From a virus: a DNA stretch of 64,000 nucleotides. The notes under the pieces are model-generated. The model ran no database searches, was not told the origin of the DNA, and saw only the letters and a program-made list of their open reading frames with translations. Where the stretch lies: the IMG/VR virus record IMGVR_UViG_3300030838_000001, positions 1 through 64,000 of that record; one strand, written 5' to 3'. Made by a program: the position numbers and the translations under genes. Positions 33,268-42,792 of this stretch are shown here, one piece after another; within the stretch, counting starts at the first letter, position 1; each line of letters starts with the position of its first letter.

Positions 33268-34674
33268 TTATTGACTTTTACGAAGATTAACTTGATTTAC
33301 AATATCGAAGTTAATCACATTTTTTAGTGTTGTAACTTCCAAATCAGAACTAACAAGAACATCTAAATAATAAGTGTTAGGTAAAAGGCTGTCAGTATCT
33401 AACAAGAAATAATAATTGTTGATGCTTCTTTCAATTGGTTCGAAATCAATAACTGTTAATTCACCTTGCCCTTCTTTCACATAAAGTCTGTATTTCAAAC
33501 CATCAATTTTTTGTGTTTGCTCAACTGTATAAGGAATTCTAGCAGAAACAATTACCTTACGAATATCTCCACGTTTAATTTTTTCATTAGCATATATTCC
33601 TGAAACGCTGATAGCAGTTTTCTTAGGTTGAGAGTCTGAATTTGCAATATTGTAATATCCAAGTGAGTTTTTCATAACAAAATCAAGACTTGCGTCAGGT
33701 CTTGCTACACCGTTGATGATAAGGCCACTCCATACGTCATTGTACATAGTACAATCGTTATCAGCAGTTGTTGGAACCGTGATATCGATAGAGTATACTC
33801 CTTTTGTAACTTGTGTTACACCTGAACCAGTAAACGTAGCAAAAGATGTGCCAGTATTATCAAACACTTCAACACTTGGTAAAGTATCAAGGTTTGTTGG
33901 ATTACCGCCAAGACTAACGTAAAGATATAATTTATTTGGCTTATCTAAATAGAAATCATTTCTATCATCAGTAATATGACCATCATAGATAGTTTCAACA
34001 AATGGTTCGTAAAATGTTTGTGTATTGTTTGTAAAGAAACCAACATATTGTGGGTTAACAGTTTCTAGGTCCTCATAGTAATCAGGGAATGCAATTCCAA
34101 GACCATAATTCGTATCACCAGTAAGAACACCATTAACATAATCAGTAATATCAATTTCAATATTTTCATTACCCTTGTCGAAGTGTTGAGTTGCAACGGT
34201 TACACCAGTTGATGAACCTGTATACACACCTGAACCACCTGACCAAAAAATTCCATTTTGAGAGTAGTACCAATTTGAATAACCTTCTCTGTAAGCTTGG
34301 TCTCCAAATGTTAGAATTGGTAATTCATAGTCATAACCAGTACCGTTATCCCATGGTTGGTCCACCTTGAAAACAATAAGGTCGAATGAAGTAGTTCTTT
34401 CTTTAGAACCCATTCCCTTGTTTAAAAGGTCTGTATCGAATGCACCAGTATTGGTCATTTTAAGTGTATGTCTAAGCTTAGTTAAATCAGGGAATGTTCC
34501 ACCAGTATATAGGTTAGTCAGCTTAGTTTCATCGAAATGAAATAAGAACCTGCTATGGCTTTTAGTTGCTGACTCACCACCGTAGTATAATTCAGCAATA
34601 GGGTTTAAACCAGTGTTAATGTTTGATTTGCTTAGAATCGTATTGTTTTTATCGAAATATGTACGTATTACCAT
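33268..34674 (-). CDS. Probable tail/baseplate structural protein (468 aa)
   Basis: A beta-rich protein starting MVIRTYFDKNNTILSKSNIN. It is rich in Tyr, Asn, Gly and Thr like phage tail proteins. A lectin-like or beta-sandwich tail component is plausible, but no family was recognised. It lies downstream of the baseplate gene and has its own late octamer. Confidence 0.6.
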   Translation of the reverse strand: MVIRTYFDKNNTILSKSNINTGLNPIAELYYGGESATKSHSRFLFHFDETKLTNLYTGGTFPDLTKLRHTLKMTNTGAFDTDLLNKGMGSKERTTSFDLIVFKVDQPWDNGTGYDYELPILTFGDQAYREGYSNWYYSQNGIFWSGGSGVYTGSSTGVTVATQHFDKGNENIEIDITDYVNGVLTGDTNYGLGIAFPDYYEDLETVNPQYVGFFTNNTQTFYEPFVETIYDGHITDDRNDFYLDKPNKLYLYVSLGGNPTNLDTLPSVEVFDNTGTSFATFTGSGVTQVTKGVYSIDITVPTTADNDCTMYNDVWSGLIINGVARPDASLDFVMKNSLGYYNIANSDSQPKKTAISVSGIYANEKIKRGDIRKVIVSARIPYTVEQTQKIDGLKYRLYVKEGQGELTVIDFEPIERSINNYYFLLDTDSLLPNTYYLDVLVSSDLEVTTLKNVINFDIVNQVNLRKSQ

Positions 34675-34689
34675 TTTTATCTTTTTATA

Positions 34690-34697
34690 ATAAATAT
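34690..34697 (-). promoter_or_regulatory. Late-type promoter octamer for the gene at 34674
   Basis: Minus strand ATATTTAT in tagatatttattataaaaag, 23 nt before the ATG. Confidence 0.6.
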
Positions 34698-34706
34698 CTA
34701 AAAAGT

Positions 34707-35693
34707 TTAGTTTATTCGTACATTTGCGCTTAACATTGATTTTTCTAAATCATCAGCTTTTGCTTTAAAAATAGCTAGAGCTTGTTTATTCCCTGAAGCA
34801 GTTAAATCGGTCGCTGGGTTACCGTTTCCATTATGTACGTGAGCGAAAAGAGCCTCTTTCAAAAGTATAAGATATTGAATAAGAACATCACCAAATGGTA
34901 CTTGATGTGCTGACTCTAAGATAATAGCCATTTCCTCATCAGAGATAAGTTCATCTTGTCCTGTAAGGTTGAATCTTGGGCTACCACCGCTATGTGTAAG
35001 TAAGTTGATTTTATTTGCTACAATATTTGTAATAGTTCCTTTTTGAGCAACAGAATTTTGTTGAGTAGGTTTCTCTACTACAGCATCGTTTTTGATTTGA
35101 ATGTAGGCTTGTGTTTTTGTATTAAACTGAATTCCATATGGGTTTTGAGCCGTTGTAGGTATTGTTTCAAACTTTCCAGCTCTAAGTATTATCTCATTGG
35201 CTTTTTGTGTAATATCAGTATTGTATCTACCTTGAACACTGATATCTTCAGATTCAGGAAAAACACCTCTTAATTGTGGTAGTGTATTGATATTTACGCT
35301 TGGTGTTGTTGCACCAAAAGTAAACCCACGAAATGCTGTAAACTTGGCATTATCGAAGTTTAATTTATCAGGTTGTGAAATAACTGGCCCAATATAAATT
35401 CTATCTGCATGTTGTCTGTTTTTATCGAATACGAATATCCAAACAGCTTCACCAACCTTTGGAACACTTGAAAAGTGCTTAGGTATCATAGGGAAGGCAT
35501 AAGGTAAATTACCATTAAGAATACCATCATCACCACCCGCAGATTGTGACCCTTTAATTCTAACTTGGATTCTACCTAAATTAAATTCGTCAGTATTAGA
35601 AACAACCTCACCGTATTTTAGATATTGGAAACTACTTACGTTCTCATATGCTCCCGAACCTGTTCTATTTAATTTATTGGTACCTTCTGCCAT
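34707..35693 (-). CDS. gp5-like baseplate OB-fold protein (328 aa)
   Basis: Contains GRIQVRIKGSQSAGG, then YAFPMIPKHFSSVPKVGEAVW and RIYIGPVISQPDKL, the signature of the OB-fold domain at the N-terminus of T4 gp5 and VgrG-like spikes. T4 gp5 also carries a lysozyme domain, which is not visible here. This protein would sit at the centre of the baseplate. It overlaps the 59-residue gene by 3 nt (TAATG). Confidence 0.75.
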   Translation of the reverse strand: MAEGTNKLNRTGSGAYENVSSFQYLKYGEVVSNTDEFNLGRIQVRIKGSQSAGGDDGILNGNLPYAFPMIPKHFSSVPKVGEAVWIFVFDKNRQHADRIYIGPVISQPDKLNFDNAKFTAFRGFTFGATTPSVNINTLPQLRGVFPESEDISVQGRYNTDITQKANEIILRAGKFETIPTTAQNPYGIQFNTKTQAYIQIKNDAVVEKPTQQNSVAQKGTITNIVANKINLLTHSGGSPRFNLTGQDELISDEEMAIILESAHQVPFGDVLIQYLILLKEALFAHVHNGNGNPATDLTASGNKQALAIFKAKADDLEKSMLSANVRIN

Positions 35694-35872
35694 TATTTAT
35701 CTCCTTTTAACCTTTTTAATATAATTTTATTTGCTTCATCGAAACGTTTCTCGATTTCCACCATTTTATCGTAATCCTTAAGCATTCTTAATTTGATTGC
35801 TTCATGGTCCGCTTCCATTTGTTTTATTTCAAATAGAATTTCGTTGTTTGATTTATCCTCTAGTTTATCCAT
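35693..35872 (-). CDS. Small coiled-coil protein (59 aa)
   Basis: Begins MDKLEDKSNNEILFEIKQME and ends ILKRLKGDK. Both its start and stop overlap neighbours as TAATG, strong evidence for a real, coupled gene in the baseplate operon. The whole sequence is one charged helix. Possibly an assembly chaperone (inference). Confidence 0.7.
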   Translation of the reverse strand: MDKLEDKSNNEILFEIKQMEADHEAIKLRMLKDYDKMVEIEKRFDEANKIILKRLKGDK

Positions 35873-36324
35873 TATCTGATTATACCGTCTCCTACGGCCA
35901 TTGTTGTTGTTACACCTTGTGAAACCACTGGAATACCTAAGTTTCCAATTCCAACTGTCATAACAGAAATCCCAGGTGGTATAACCACATTAACTACTGA
36001 TTCTGTTAGTATTGTGTTGATTATTTCTTCGATTCTAATAAGCTCCATTGCTTCTTCATTGTTAGGTCCATCGGCAAATACATCACCAACTTGTCTTCCA
36101 GCTTCAGATTGTCTCGCTATGATTCGAGAGGCTACAGCTTGTGCTGAGACTCCTGGTCTTAGTTTGGCACCAACCATAATAAGAGGTGGTGGGAGTGCCG
36201 CTACTGGTTCATCGGGTATTGAAAATGCTGATAAAATCAGATTTAAAACTCCACTAATTGAACCTAGATTAAAAGATGAATTATTCTTTACGTCTTCTAA
36301 CTTTTCTTGATTAAATGTACTCAT
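35872..36324 (-). CDS. Baseplate-associated hypothetical protein (150 aa)
   Basis: Contains GAKLRPGVSAQAVASRIIARQSEAG and a C-terminal VNVVIPPGISVMTVGIGNLG, a conserved-looking pattern I associate with T4-like phages. A baseplate or tail role is inferred from the gp5-like neighbour. Confidence 0.55.
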   Translation of the reverse strand: MSTFNQEKLEDVKNNSSFNLGSISGVLNLILSAFSIPDEPVAALPPPLIMVGAKLRPGVSAQAVASRIIARQSEAGRQVGDVFADGPNNEEAMELIRIEEIINTILTESVVNVVIPPGISVMTVGIGNLGIPVVSQGVTTTMAVGDGIIR

Positions 36325-37739
36325 TATGCTAATCCTTTTATAATTCTAATTGCCTCTTGTGGTACACCACTTAAGCTTAACAGCTGAGAGATTTTATTTT
36401 TATTCTTATCTATTTGTTTTTTGACTTGGGCCTGTGCAACCAATTCTGCAATTCTTTTAAGTGCTATAACTACAAGCATTTCAACGATTGTTTTAGTAAC
36501 TTCTTTAATAAGCTGTCTAAATAATTGTTTGTTTTTTTGTATGAAATCAACACCATCTGCAAATATGGCACCTGAACCGTAGATTATCTTGAAATTAATC
36601 AAGAATGTCATAACAACCTTTGGTGATAATATAACACCAACAATTGATTTAATCAAGGTTTCAATTATATTTTGAATAAAATTTAACTTTATTGTTTGGT
36701 TATCCGCTACGTTCGTTGATTTGTTTGCTGATTCACTAGCCATAACTTCCAAGTTAGTTGAAAGTACGTTCTTTTGTTCTTCTACTGTAACAGCATTACC
36801 CATTTGAGTATTGAACTCAATAAGTGAGTTTTGTGATACACTAGAATCGATTTCTGTTGAAGCTTTAACCTTGATGATTCCTTGTTTGCGTAAATCAACT
36901 TGGTTTTCTATCTTTGAAAGTTCAGTACTATCAAATGTAAAGTAAGTATCGCTAACTGTTTCACCAGCATCTGATTGTACCATCTTATCAACAACTGCGT
37001 TTATCTTTCCTTCAGCTTCCAATTGTTTTCTAGTTTTATTAAGATTGATTGAAATACTACCGAAGATAGTGTTAATAATACTTGTAACAAGATTGCTAGT
37101 ATTGAATAGTTGAATACTATCAATATAGTCATTGTTTAGGTCGTTAAGAGTTTTTGAATTGTAAGCTGGATTTGACCTAATTATAAGTGAATTGTTTGGA
37201 TTAACACCATTTGGGTCAAGCGAAACAAACGTTACATCTAGAATTCCTTTCCATGTGTTGGTAATTCCGTCTTGTTGGATTACTCCGTATAAGAAGGTAT
37301 TGAAATCTGTTGAATCTGTTAGGTTATTTGTTACATCATTGTATAATAGCTTCCCTGAAGCAGACTTTGGGTCTACTTTCAATAAATCCAAAAAATCAAT
37401 CTTTTTTAATTCGATTACAATTCCAGTTGTTTTGATAAAACTTGGTAGGCTTGGATTAACACCACAACTAACAATTCCTTTAAGTTCACGTTTCATTGCT
37501 TTTTTTACTTTAATCTCTATGTCTCCAAGTGAATGTGTTAGCATATCCACTAGACTTTTAACCAAAGCATCATACCCTATTAAAGATTTAATAAGGTCAG
37601 TTAAGAATGTGATGCTATCACCGTTATTGTTGATTGATGGGAATGATGAACTAAGTTTAAGTTGTGGCATCGATTCTGTAAGAGTCTTTGCGGCCGCAAT
37701 ATTACCAAAAACCTTTCTTTTTTTATCTAATATTGACAT
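36324..37739 (-). CDS. Baseplate/tail structural protein (471 aa)
   Basis: Begins MSILDKKRKVFGNIAAAKTL. Contains a long hydrophobic helical C-terminus (MTFLINFKIIYGSGAIF, then IVEMLVVIALKRIAELVAQ). It is coupled to the gene at 35872. A structural role in the baseplate or tail is inferred from the operon; no family name. Confidence 0.55.
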   Translation of the reverse strand: MSILDKKRKVFGNIAAAKTLTESMPQLKLSSSFPSINNNGDSITFLTDLIKSLIGYDALVKSLVDMLTHSLGDIEIKVKKAMKRELKGIVSCGVNPSLPSFIKTTGIVIELKKIDFLDLLKVDPKSASGKLLYNDVTNNLTDSTDFNTFLYGVIQQDGITNTWKGILDVTFVSLDPNGVNPNNSLIIRSNPAYNSKTLNDLNNDYIDSIQLFNTSNLVTSIINTIFGSISINLNKTRKQLEAEGKINAVVDKMVQSDAGETVSDTYFTFDSTELSKIENQVDLRKQGIIKVKASTEIDSSVSQNSLIEFNTQMGNAVTVEEQKNVLSTNLEVMASESANKSTNVADNQTIKLNFIQNIIETLIKSIVGVILSPKVVMTFLINFKIIYGSGAIFADGVDFIQKNKQLFRQLIKEVTKTIVEMLVVIALKRIAELVAQAQVKKQIDKNKNKISQLLSLSGVPQEAIRIIKGLA

Positions 37740-37741
37740 GT

Positions 37742-38119
37742 TTATTCTTCGTTCTCTTGTCCTTTATTTTTGAACATTTCTCTAATTGTTCTGAAGTCAC
37801 TAAGTGATGCTGTACCACTGCTTCTTTCGGAAACAGCCGCTTCTTCGTTACCACGATTCTTGATAATATCGCTTTGTAATTTTGCTAGTTCTAACTTAAT
37901 ACGAATAGCTGAATCTTTAATTTTCAAAAGACCACCTTTTTCTTTGGCAACCTTTGTTAATTCATCTACTGTTTCAGAAATAGCACTTACTGATAATTCG
38001 TTAATTGTACGTTGTGCATCAGTTATTTGTAAACAAGCATCATTATAGGTTTCTTGCATAAGTCCTTCTAATGATTCATTGTTATTTACTTTTACTACTT
38101 GTTTTGTTTTTCTTGGCAT
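37742..38119 (-). CDS. Coiled-coil protein at the head of the baseplate operon (125 aa)
   Basis: Begins MPRKTKQVVKVNNNESLEGL. Mostly helical, Ser/Asp/Lys-rich with a charged tail. It ends 3 nt before the 37739 start. It may be an assembly protein; small-terminase identity was considered and not supported. Confidence 0.55.
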   Translation of the reverse strand: MPRKTKQVVKVNNNESLEGLMQETYNDACLQITDAQRTINELSVSAISETVDELTKVAKEKGGLLKIKDSAIRIKLELAKLQSDIIKNRGNEEAAVSERSSGTASLSDFRTIREMFKNKGQENEE

Positions 38120-38149
38120 GATTTTATTAATAGTTTACGTTATTTAACT

Positions 38150-38157
38150 ATAAATAT
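38150..38157 (-). promoter_or_regulatory. Late-type promoter octamer for the baseplate operon
   Basis: Minus strand ATATTTAT in cagatatttatagttaaat, 38 nt before the ATG at 38119. Confidence 0.6.
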
Positions 38158-38183
38158 CTGTAAATCTGTTTTAAAACCAATTT

Positions 38184-38912
38184 CTACAAACCACGTAGCT
38201 TTAAGAGCTCATACATCTCTTTGAAACGTTTCATAGCTAACCTAATATCTTTTGTAGATAGATTGGTATAGTTTCTCATGGTTTCTAATACAGAATTTTT
38301 ATTGTATTTTGAACCACCTTCCATTGATTCAAATGCGGTTTCCCAATTCTCAAGAATTTCAATTAGGGCATAGCCGACTTTTCTTTCATTGTCATTTAGT
38401 TTTTTCTTTGGTGGTTGGTCTTCATCGTTTAATTCATCCTTGATTCCACTAGAAAGTTTTTTGATGAAATCATCCATCATAAATCCGTCATTATCGATTA
38501 CGTAAGTTAAGTCTTCACGTTCTTCGATACTACTAGACATATCTTCATACGAAGCATTTTGCTTCATATATTTTTCATCTTTGATAAGCAAACCCAAGAT
38601 ATAGTGTTTTGCTATTGTTCCAAAATATGAATAGGCTTTTTTTCCTCTCCCTGCTTCAAATTTATGCACTTTGGTCATTAGAAACGAAAGGGTGTCTCCG
38701 TGTAATTCTTCAAACGTTTCACCCTTTCTATATAATTTATATCTTCTAATGATTGATTCAATCATTTTATCTAACGGGGCCTTTAGCCACTCGTTGAATA
38801 TTTGGTTTCTTTCTGCTTCGTCTTCTGATTCTAGAAAATTGATTACTGCTTCTTCTTCATTTGGACCAAAGTACATGTCATTTGTTCTTTTACGTCCTCT
38901 TTTATTAACCAT
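38184..38912 (-). CDS. Late transcription sigma factor (gp55-like)
   Basis: A 242-residue protein. The block EELHGDTLSFLMTKVHKFEAGRG..AYSYFGTIAKHY resembles sigma region 2 as seen in T4 gp55-type late sigma factors; T4 gp55 is 185 residues. In T4 this protein directs host RNA polymerase to a TATAAATA late promoter. Here it would be expected to recognise the ATATTTAT octamers found before many virion genes. It is the last gene of the long glycan operon. Confidence 0.7.
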   Translation of the reverse strand: MVNKRGRKRTNDMYFGPNEEEAVINFLESEDEAERNQIFNEWLKAPLDKMIESIIRRYKLYRKGETFEELHGDTLSFLMTKVHKFEAGRGKKAYSYFGTIAKHYILGLLIKDEKYMKQNASYEDMSSSIEEREDLTYVIDNDGFMMDDFIKKLSSGIKDELNDEDQPPKKKLNDNERKVGYALIEILENWETAFESMEGGSKYNKNSVLETMRNYTNLSTKDIRLAMKRFKEMYELLKLRGL

Positions 38913-39710
38913 TTATCCATTCTGTACTTCATACGTTATTTTTCTATCATTTGGAAAATAGTATTCTTTTTTAGCAGTCTGTAACCACCATCTAGCCTCA
39001 ATTGGGTCAAGATTTTCTTTGTAGTCAGCAAATAATGAACCAACTCTTTGATTAACGTGTTTGTAACCGAATTTAGGGATAACCATAACCTTAACATCTT
39101 TGAATGTCATTCTTAATAAGAATTCATAAATGAATGTTAATTTGATACTTGGTTTGAATCCTCCGAACTCATCTAACACTGATTTCTTAACAACCATTCC
39201 GTCAATATTGAAGTTTTGATAAGCTAATAAAGCTGTGTTATCTAATACTCCTAATTCATCAGAAAAACTGTTTGCCCATACTGCTTCATTAGTAAATCCT
39301 AAGAAGTTTCCTTCAGGGTCAACGTCAATGATAATCGGCATGAATAAATCGATGTTTGTATGTTTTGTTTTGTATTCTACTGCGTTTTTAATCCAAATGT
39401 TTGCGAATTCGTCATCGAACTCTAAGATGCTTAACCATTCAGTTTTTACATTCGCAACACCCAAGTTAACTTGAGAGGCAAAGTCTGTTGGACCATCATT
39501 TTGAATAACTCTAACTGAGTCTTTGTAATCACCAAAGTCAAATGAATCTAAATAGCTTACTAAATCACTCCCTGCTGGAACTACAATAAGTAATTCATCA
39601 GGTCTTACGATTTGTGATTTAACACTTGCAATTGCATTAGCGAACATTGGTTTTGTAACTTCGTTCAATTCATGAACAGGAAGTATAATTGATATTTGTG
39701 TTTTTTCCAT
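38913..39710 (-). CDS. Glycosyltransferase, family 2 type
   Basis: A 265-residue protein. The start ISIILPVHE, VRPDELLIV and the acidic EFDDE near residue 117 (a DxD-like sugar-nucleotide site) match the GT2 fold. The acceptor is unknown. It is the next-to-last gene of the glycan operon, directly before the late sigma factor. Confidence 0.75.
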   Translation of the reverse strand: MEKTQISIILPVHELNEVTKPMFANAIASVKSQIVRPDELLIVVPAGSDLVSYLDSFDFGDYKDSVRVIQNDGPTDFASQVNLGVANVKTEWLSILEFDDEFANIWIKNAVEYKTKHTNIDLFMPIIIDVDPEGNFLGFTNEAVWANSFSDELGVLDNTALLAYQNFNIDGMVVKKSVLDEFGGFKPSIKLTFIYEFLLRMTFKDVKVMVIPKFGYKHVNQRVGSLFADYKENLDPIEARWWLQTAKKEYYFPNDRKITYEVQNG

Positions 39711-39721
39711 TTGTTTATTTA

Positions 39722-40882
39722 TTATTTAGCTTCTGCTTTTGATGTTTTCTCTTTTAAAGCTTCCTCTAAAGTAGATAATGTTTTTTTAAGCTCAACTAGT
39801 CTGTTTTCAACAAGAGTTGAATACGTTACCGTCATAGCTTCAACTTGATTTTCTTCAGTGTACTGACCTTTGCTTTCAAGAGCACCTTTAACTAAATCAG
39901 TTGGAACTCCATCTTCTAACCAAAGCTTCAAGTAAGTAGCAATCAATTCAGGAATGTTTGTAGTTGTATTTGTCCAAACTCCATTATTTTTGATTGTACC
40001 AACACCATTCTCATCAACTTCTTCCATCCATTCAGGAATAAGATTAGGTAATTTACCGATTACTGGTGTATTTGCTTCCATAGCCTCTAATGGGAATGTA
40101 CCGAAACCTGAAGTATCGTCAATCCATACAGCTAAACAAGCTTTACCTAATTCTTCAGCAAATTGTTGTCTTGGTAGACCTCTTAATTCTCTGAAGGTAA
40201 TCCATTTGTAGATTGGGTATTGTAAGTAGAATGACTTAGCAATCTTAGCCGCATCACTTTGATTTCTTGTGTGTATCGCAACAACTGGAATCTTAGGTTT
40301 CTCGCTATCTTTGAAATAAGATGGGATAGAAACTGGAACAATGTGTGTTGCAATTGTTGGGAACAAGCTTGTTAAGTAATCTGCTTGTTTTTGACTTGTT
40401 GTAATTACATCATTGAAACCGAAGTCAGTTGTCCATCTTTTACCAATAGGTAATAATTCAAGCAAGTAATCATAACTTTGAGAAATTACAACCTTTTTGC
40501 AAGGGAAACCTTTTACTTGGTCCATAATGTTTGAGAAAATCTCAGGGATAACAATAAAATCAGCTGGGCTAATGTTTAATTGTTGTGCTTCAATAGAGAT
40601 GTGAGGCAAGTTTGCATATTCTTCACCTAACCATTCAGCGATACCTTGACCATCTTCATTTGCTCTTAATTTGTAGTCATTTTTTTCATGTAAAATCTTA
40701 GCTGAATATCCTAATTCATTAAGAATTTTTACGTGTTCGTAAATGTTAGCAATACCAGCCGTTGGGTTACCTTTGGTATCTAGAGTAAAAAAATATAGTG
40801 AGAAATCTTTATTTTTTAATTTATCGATAACTCCAGTCAATTGACCGATTTGTTCTTCGAATTGTTTTATTTGTTCTTCCAT
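39722..40882 (-). CDS. Glycosyltransferase, GT-B (family 4-like)
   Basis: A 386-residue protein. An N-terminal coiled coil (EEQIKQFEEQIGQLTGVIDKL) precedes a GT-B body with the late PLEAMEANTPVIG (E-x7-E) nucleotide-sugar block. The C-terminus is a Glu/Lys coiled coil. Acceptor unknown. Confidence 0.7.
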   Translation of the reverse strand: MEEQIKQFEEQIGQLTGVIDKLKNKDFSLYFFTLDTKGNPTAGIANIYEHVKILNELGYSAKILHEKNDYKLRANEDGQGIAEWLGEEYANLPHISIEAQQLNISPADFIVIPEIFSNIMDQVKGFPCKKVVISQSYDYLLELLPIGKRWTTDFGFNDVITTSQKQADYLTSLFPTIATHIVPVSIPSYFKDSEKPKIPVVAIHTRNQSDAAKIAKSFYLQYPIYKWITFRELRGLPRQQFAEELGKACLAVWIDDTSGFGTFPLEAMEANTPVIGKLPNLIPEWMEEVDENGVGTIKNNGVWTNTTTNIPELIATYLKLWLEDGVPTDLVKGALESKGQYTEENQVEAMTVTYSTLVENRLVELKKTLSTLEEALKEKTSKAEAK

Positions 40883-40905
40883 TTTTATGTTTATTGGATA
40901 ATTAA

Positions 40906-41271
40906 TTATTCTGTTTCTATTTCTTTGATAATTCCATAAGAAATAAGGGTATTAAATGCTATTTTATAAGATAACCCTAATTTATCTAAAGCTCTGTCGG
41001 CACCTAACGTGTCATCAGTTTCTTCATCTACATCGTCCATTATTATTTCTAATAACATTCTAAGTGTATCGTACTTTCCACCATCCACTTCAAATCCTCT
41101 TTCTGTTAAGATTTCTGTCATCTCAGAGCTGACGATTTTTCCATGCTCATCTCTAAATGTTTTCACTGTTTTATGTGAAACCACATCTGTAGGTTTTGTA
41201 TCACCTAATTTAATGGCTTTGCTAAAAGCCTCAAGGTCTATTGAATAAACCACTCCACCAAAATCAATCAT
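40906..41271 (-). CDS. Hypothetical protein (121 aa)
   Basis: Begins MIDFGGVVYSIDLEAFSKAI. Acidic, helical C-terminus. No family recognised; operon member only. Confidence 0.55.
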   Translation of the reverse strand: MIDFGGVVYSIDLEAFSKAIKLGDTKPTDVVSHKTVKTFRDEHGKIVSSEMTEILTERGFEVDGGKYDTLRMLLEIIMDDVDEETDDTLGADRALDKLGLSYKIAFNTLISYGIIKEIETE

Positions 41272-41274
41272 AAT

Positions 41275-41877
41275 TTAAATCTCTTCGTATGTCGTTATTT
41301 TTGTTGAAAGTATTCTGTTTCTAAGTTCTTCATCTTTGATGAAATCAAGAATAGAATCTATCTCATAATCAGCTACAGAATCAGCGTTATATGACGCTTT
41401 TACCTTAACACTAATTTTACCGCTTGGCTTGTTTGCTAGGGCAATTGGATTGGCTGTGATTAGAACATCTGCATCTCCCCACTCTTCCTCATTGTGTTTA
41501 ACAAATCTTAACTTGTCAATTCTACAACTTGTTTTTGATAAAAAGAAATACGTTGAAGGAATACTCTTGTCGATTTCTCTACTAACTAATTCAACTTCAT
41601 GTTCTTCATCATCTTTCATATCCATGATAAAATGATTAAATTGGTTCATTAAACCATCTGACATTTGGTCGGCATGGCCGAATATTTCTAGAGGTGCTTC
41701 CAAATATATGAAAGAGTTAAGTCTGTTAATGTCATCAAACTTAAAGAACTCAATTAAATTAAAGTTTGTTACATCACCTACTGTCAATTCTGTCGGCTCG
41801 ACATACTTGTCATAAGTGTAAACTAACTGTTCAATAAAACCTCGTAAAACCTCATTAATGCTAATTGCTATTTTCAT
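41275..41877 (-). CDS. Hypothetical protein of a family seen in T4-like phages (200 aa)
   Basis: Begins MKIAISINEVLRGFIEQLVY. Contains EIFGHADQMSDGLMNQFNHFIMD and a VLITANP block that could belong to a HAD-type hydrolase, but the catalytic motifs are not clear. Listed as unknown. Confidence 0.5.
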   Translation of the reverse strand: MKIAISINEVLRGFIEQLVYTYDKYVEPTELTVGDVTNFNLIEFFKFDDINRLNSFIYLEAPLEIFGHADQMSDGLMNQFNHFIMDMKDDEEHEVELVSREIDKSIPSTYFFLSKTSCRIDKLRFVKHNEEEWGDADVLITANPIALANKPSGKISVKVKASYNADSVADYEIDSILDFIKDEELRNRILSTKITTYEEI

Positions 41878-41916
41878 AAACCCAATTTAAGACTGTAAGG
41901 CCCATAAGTAAAGTAA

Positions 41917-42792
41917 TTATCTAAATAAATCCGCTAATTTATCCCAAAAAGTTCTTTTTTTGATATTTTTAGGTTTAGATTCTATAATAATCACTTCTTT
42001 TTTCTTATAATCTTTGTGTTCAAATATTTGAATGAAGTATTTTGTTAGTCTATGTCTTACAACTTCATTCTCAGTAAACTCAACTACATTAACCCCTTCT
42101 TCAGGGTGTAACTTAGCCATTCTAACTAATTCAAACAAACAACTTGACTCAGGGTTTTTTAAATCGACCTGATTGCTATCACCTAATGCGATAACCTTTG
42201 TATTTTCAGCAAAACGAGTAAGAAGTGTTTTACCGTTGTTATCTGTTACGTTTTGAAACTCATCAAATAAAATGATACAGTTTGAAAGCGAACGTCCACG
42301 AATGCTTCCGAATACTTCCATCTTAACATATCCAGCATTGATTAGTTTTCCAGTTAATTCTTCTCCGATAAGCTTATAGAAAGCATCTAAGAATGACATC
42401 ATGATGAATTTAAGTTTATCTTTTTCATCACCTGGGAGTGTACCAAGGTCCTCATCTTTTAATTGAACAATAGACTTAACCAATTTGATTTCATGATATG
42501 TGTCAGGATTATTCTTTAAAAGAATAAGAGCTTCTGCAACACTTAAAAGAGTTTTACCAGTTCCTGCTGGCCCTGTACAAATTGTAACATCTCCTTTTTT
42601 AATTGATTGTGTAAGCTTTTTTTGAACCTCATTTTTATGTTTCAAATCAATCTTAATTTGACTTAATAAATCTTCTTTACTAGAAACTTCTTGAGCTACT
42701 ACTGCATCTGTTTTTTTAACCCTAGTAGTTCTTGTTGTTCCAGTTTTTGCTGTTGATGCCGACTTCGTTGTTGAAGATGTTTTTCGTTGCAT
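41917..42792 (-). CDS. phoH: PhoH-like ATPase
   Basis: A 291-residue protein. A Ser/Thr/Lys-rich tail (1-30) precedes a PhoH ATPase with Walker A GPAGTGKT (74-81) and the characteristic GSIRGRSLSNCIILFDE segment. PhoH-like genes are common in phages; their exact role is not settled. Its first 71 nt overlap the end of the GT25 gene in a different frame. Confidence 0.85.
   Translation of the reverse strand: MQRKTSSTTKSASTAKTGTTRTTRVKKTDAVVAQEVSSKEDLLSQIKIDLKHKNEVQKKLTQSIKKGDVTICTGPAGTGKTLLSVAEALILLKNNPDTYHEIKLVKSIVQLKDEDLGTLPGDEKDKLKFIMMSFLDAFYKLIGEELTGKLINAGYVKMEVFGSIRGRSLSNCIILFDEFQNVTDNNGKTLLTRFAENTKVIALGDSNQVDLKNPESSCLFELVRMAKLHPEEGVNVVEFTENEVVRHRLTKYFIQIFEHKDYKKKEVIIIESKPKNIKKRTFWDKLADLFR

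Noticed and set aside
37192-37773. A 193-codon plus-strand frame antisense to the baseplate-like gene
   Set aside because: It overlaps a coupled operon gene and lacks a promoter on that strand.
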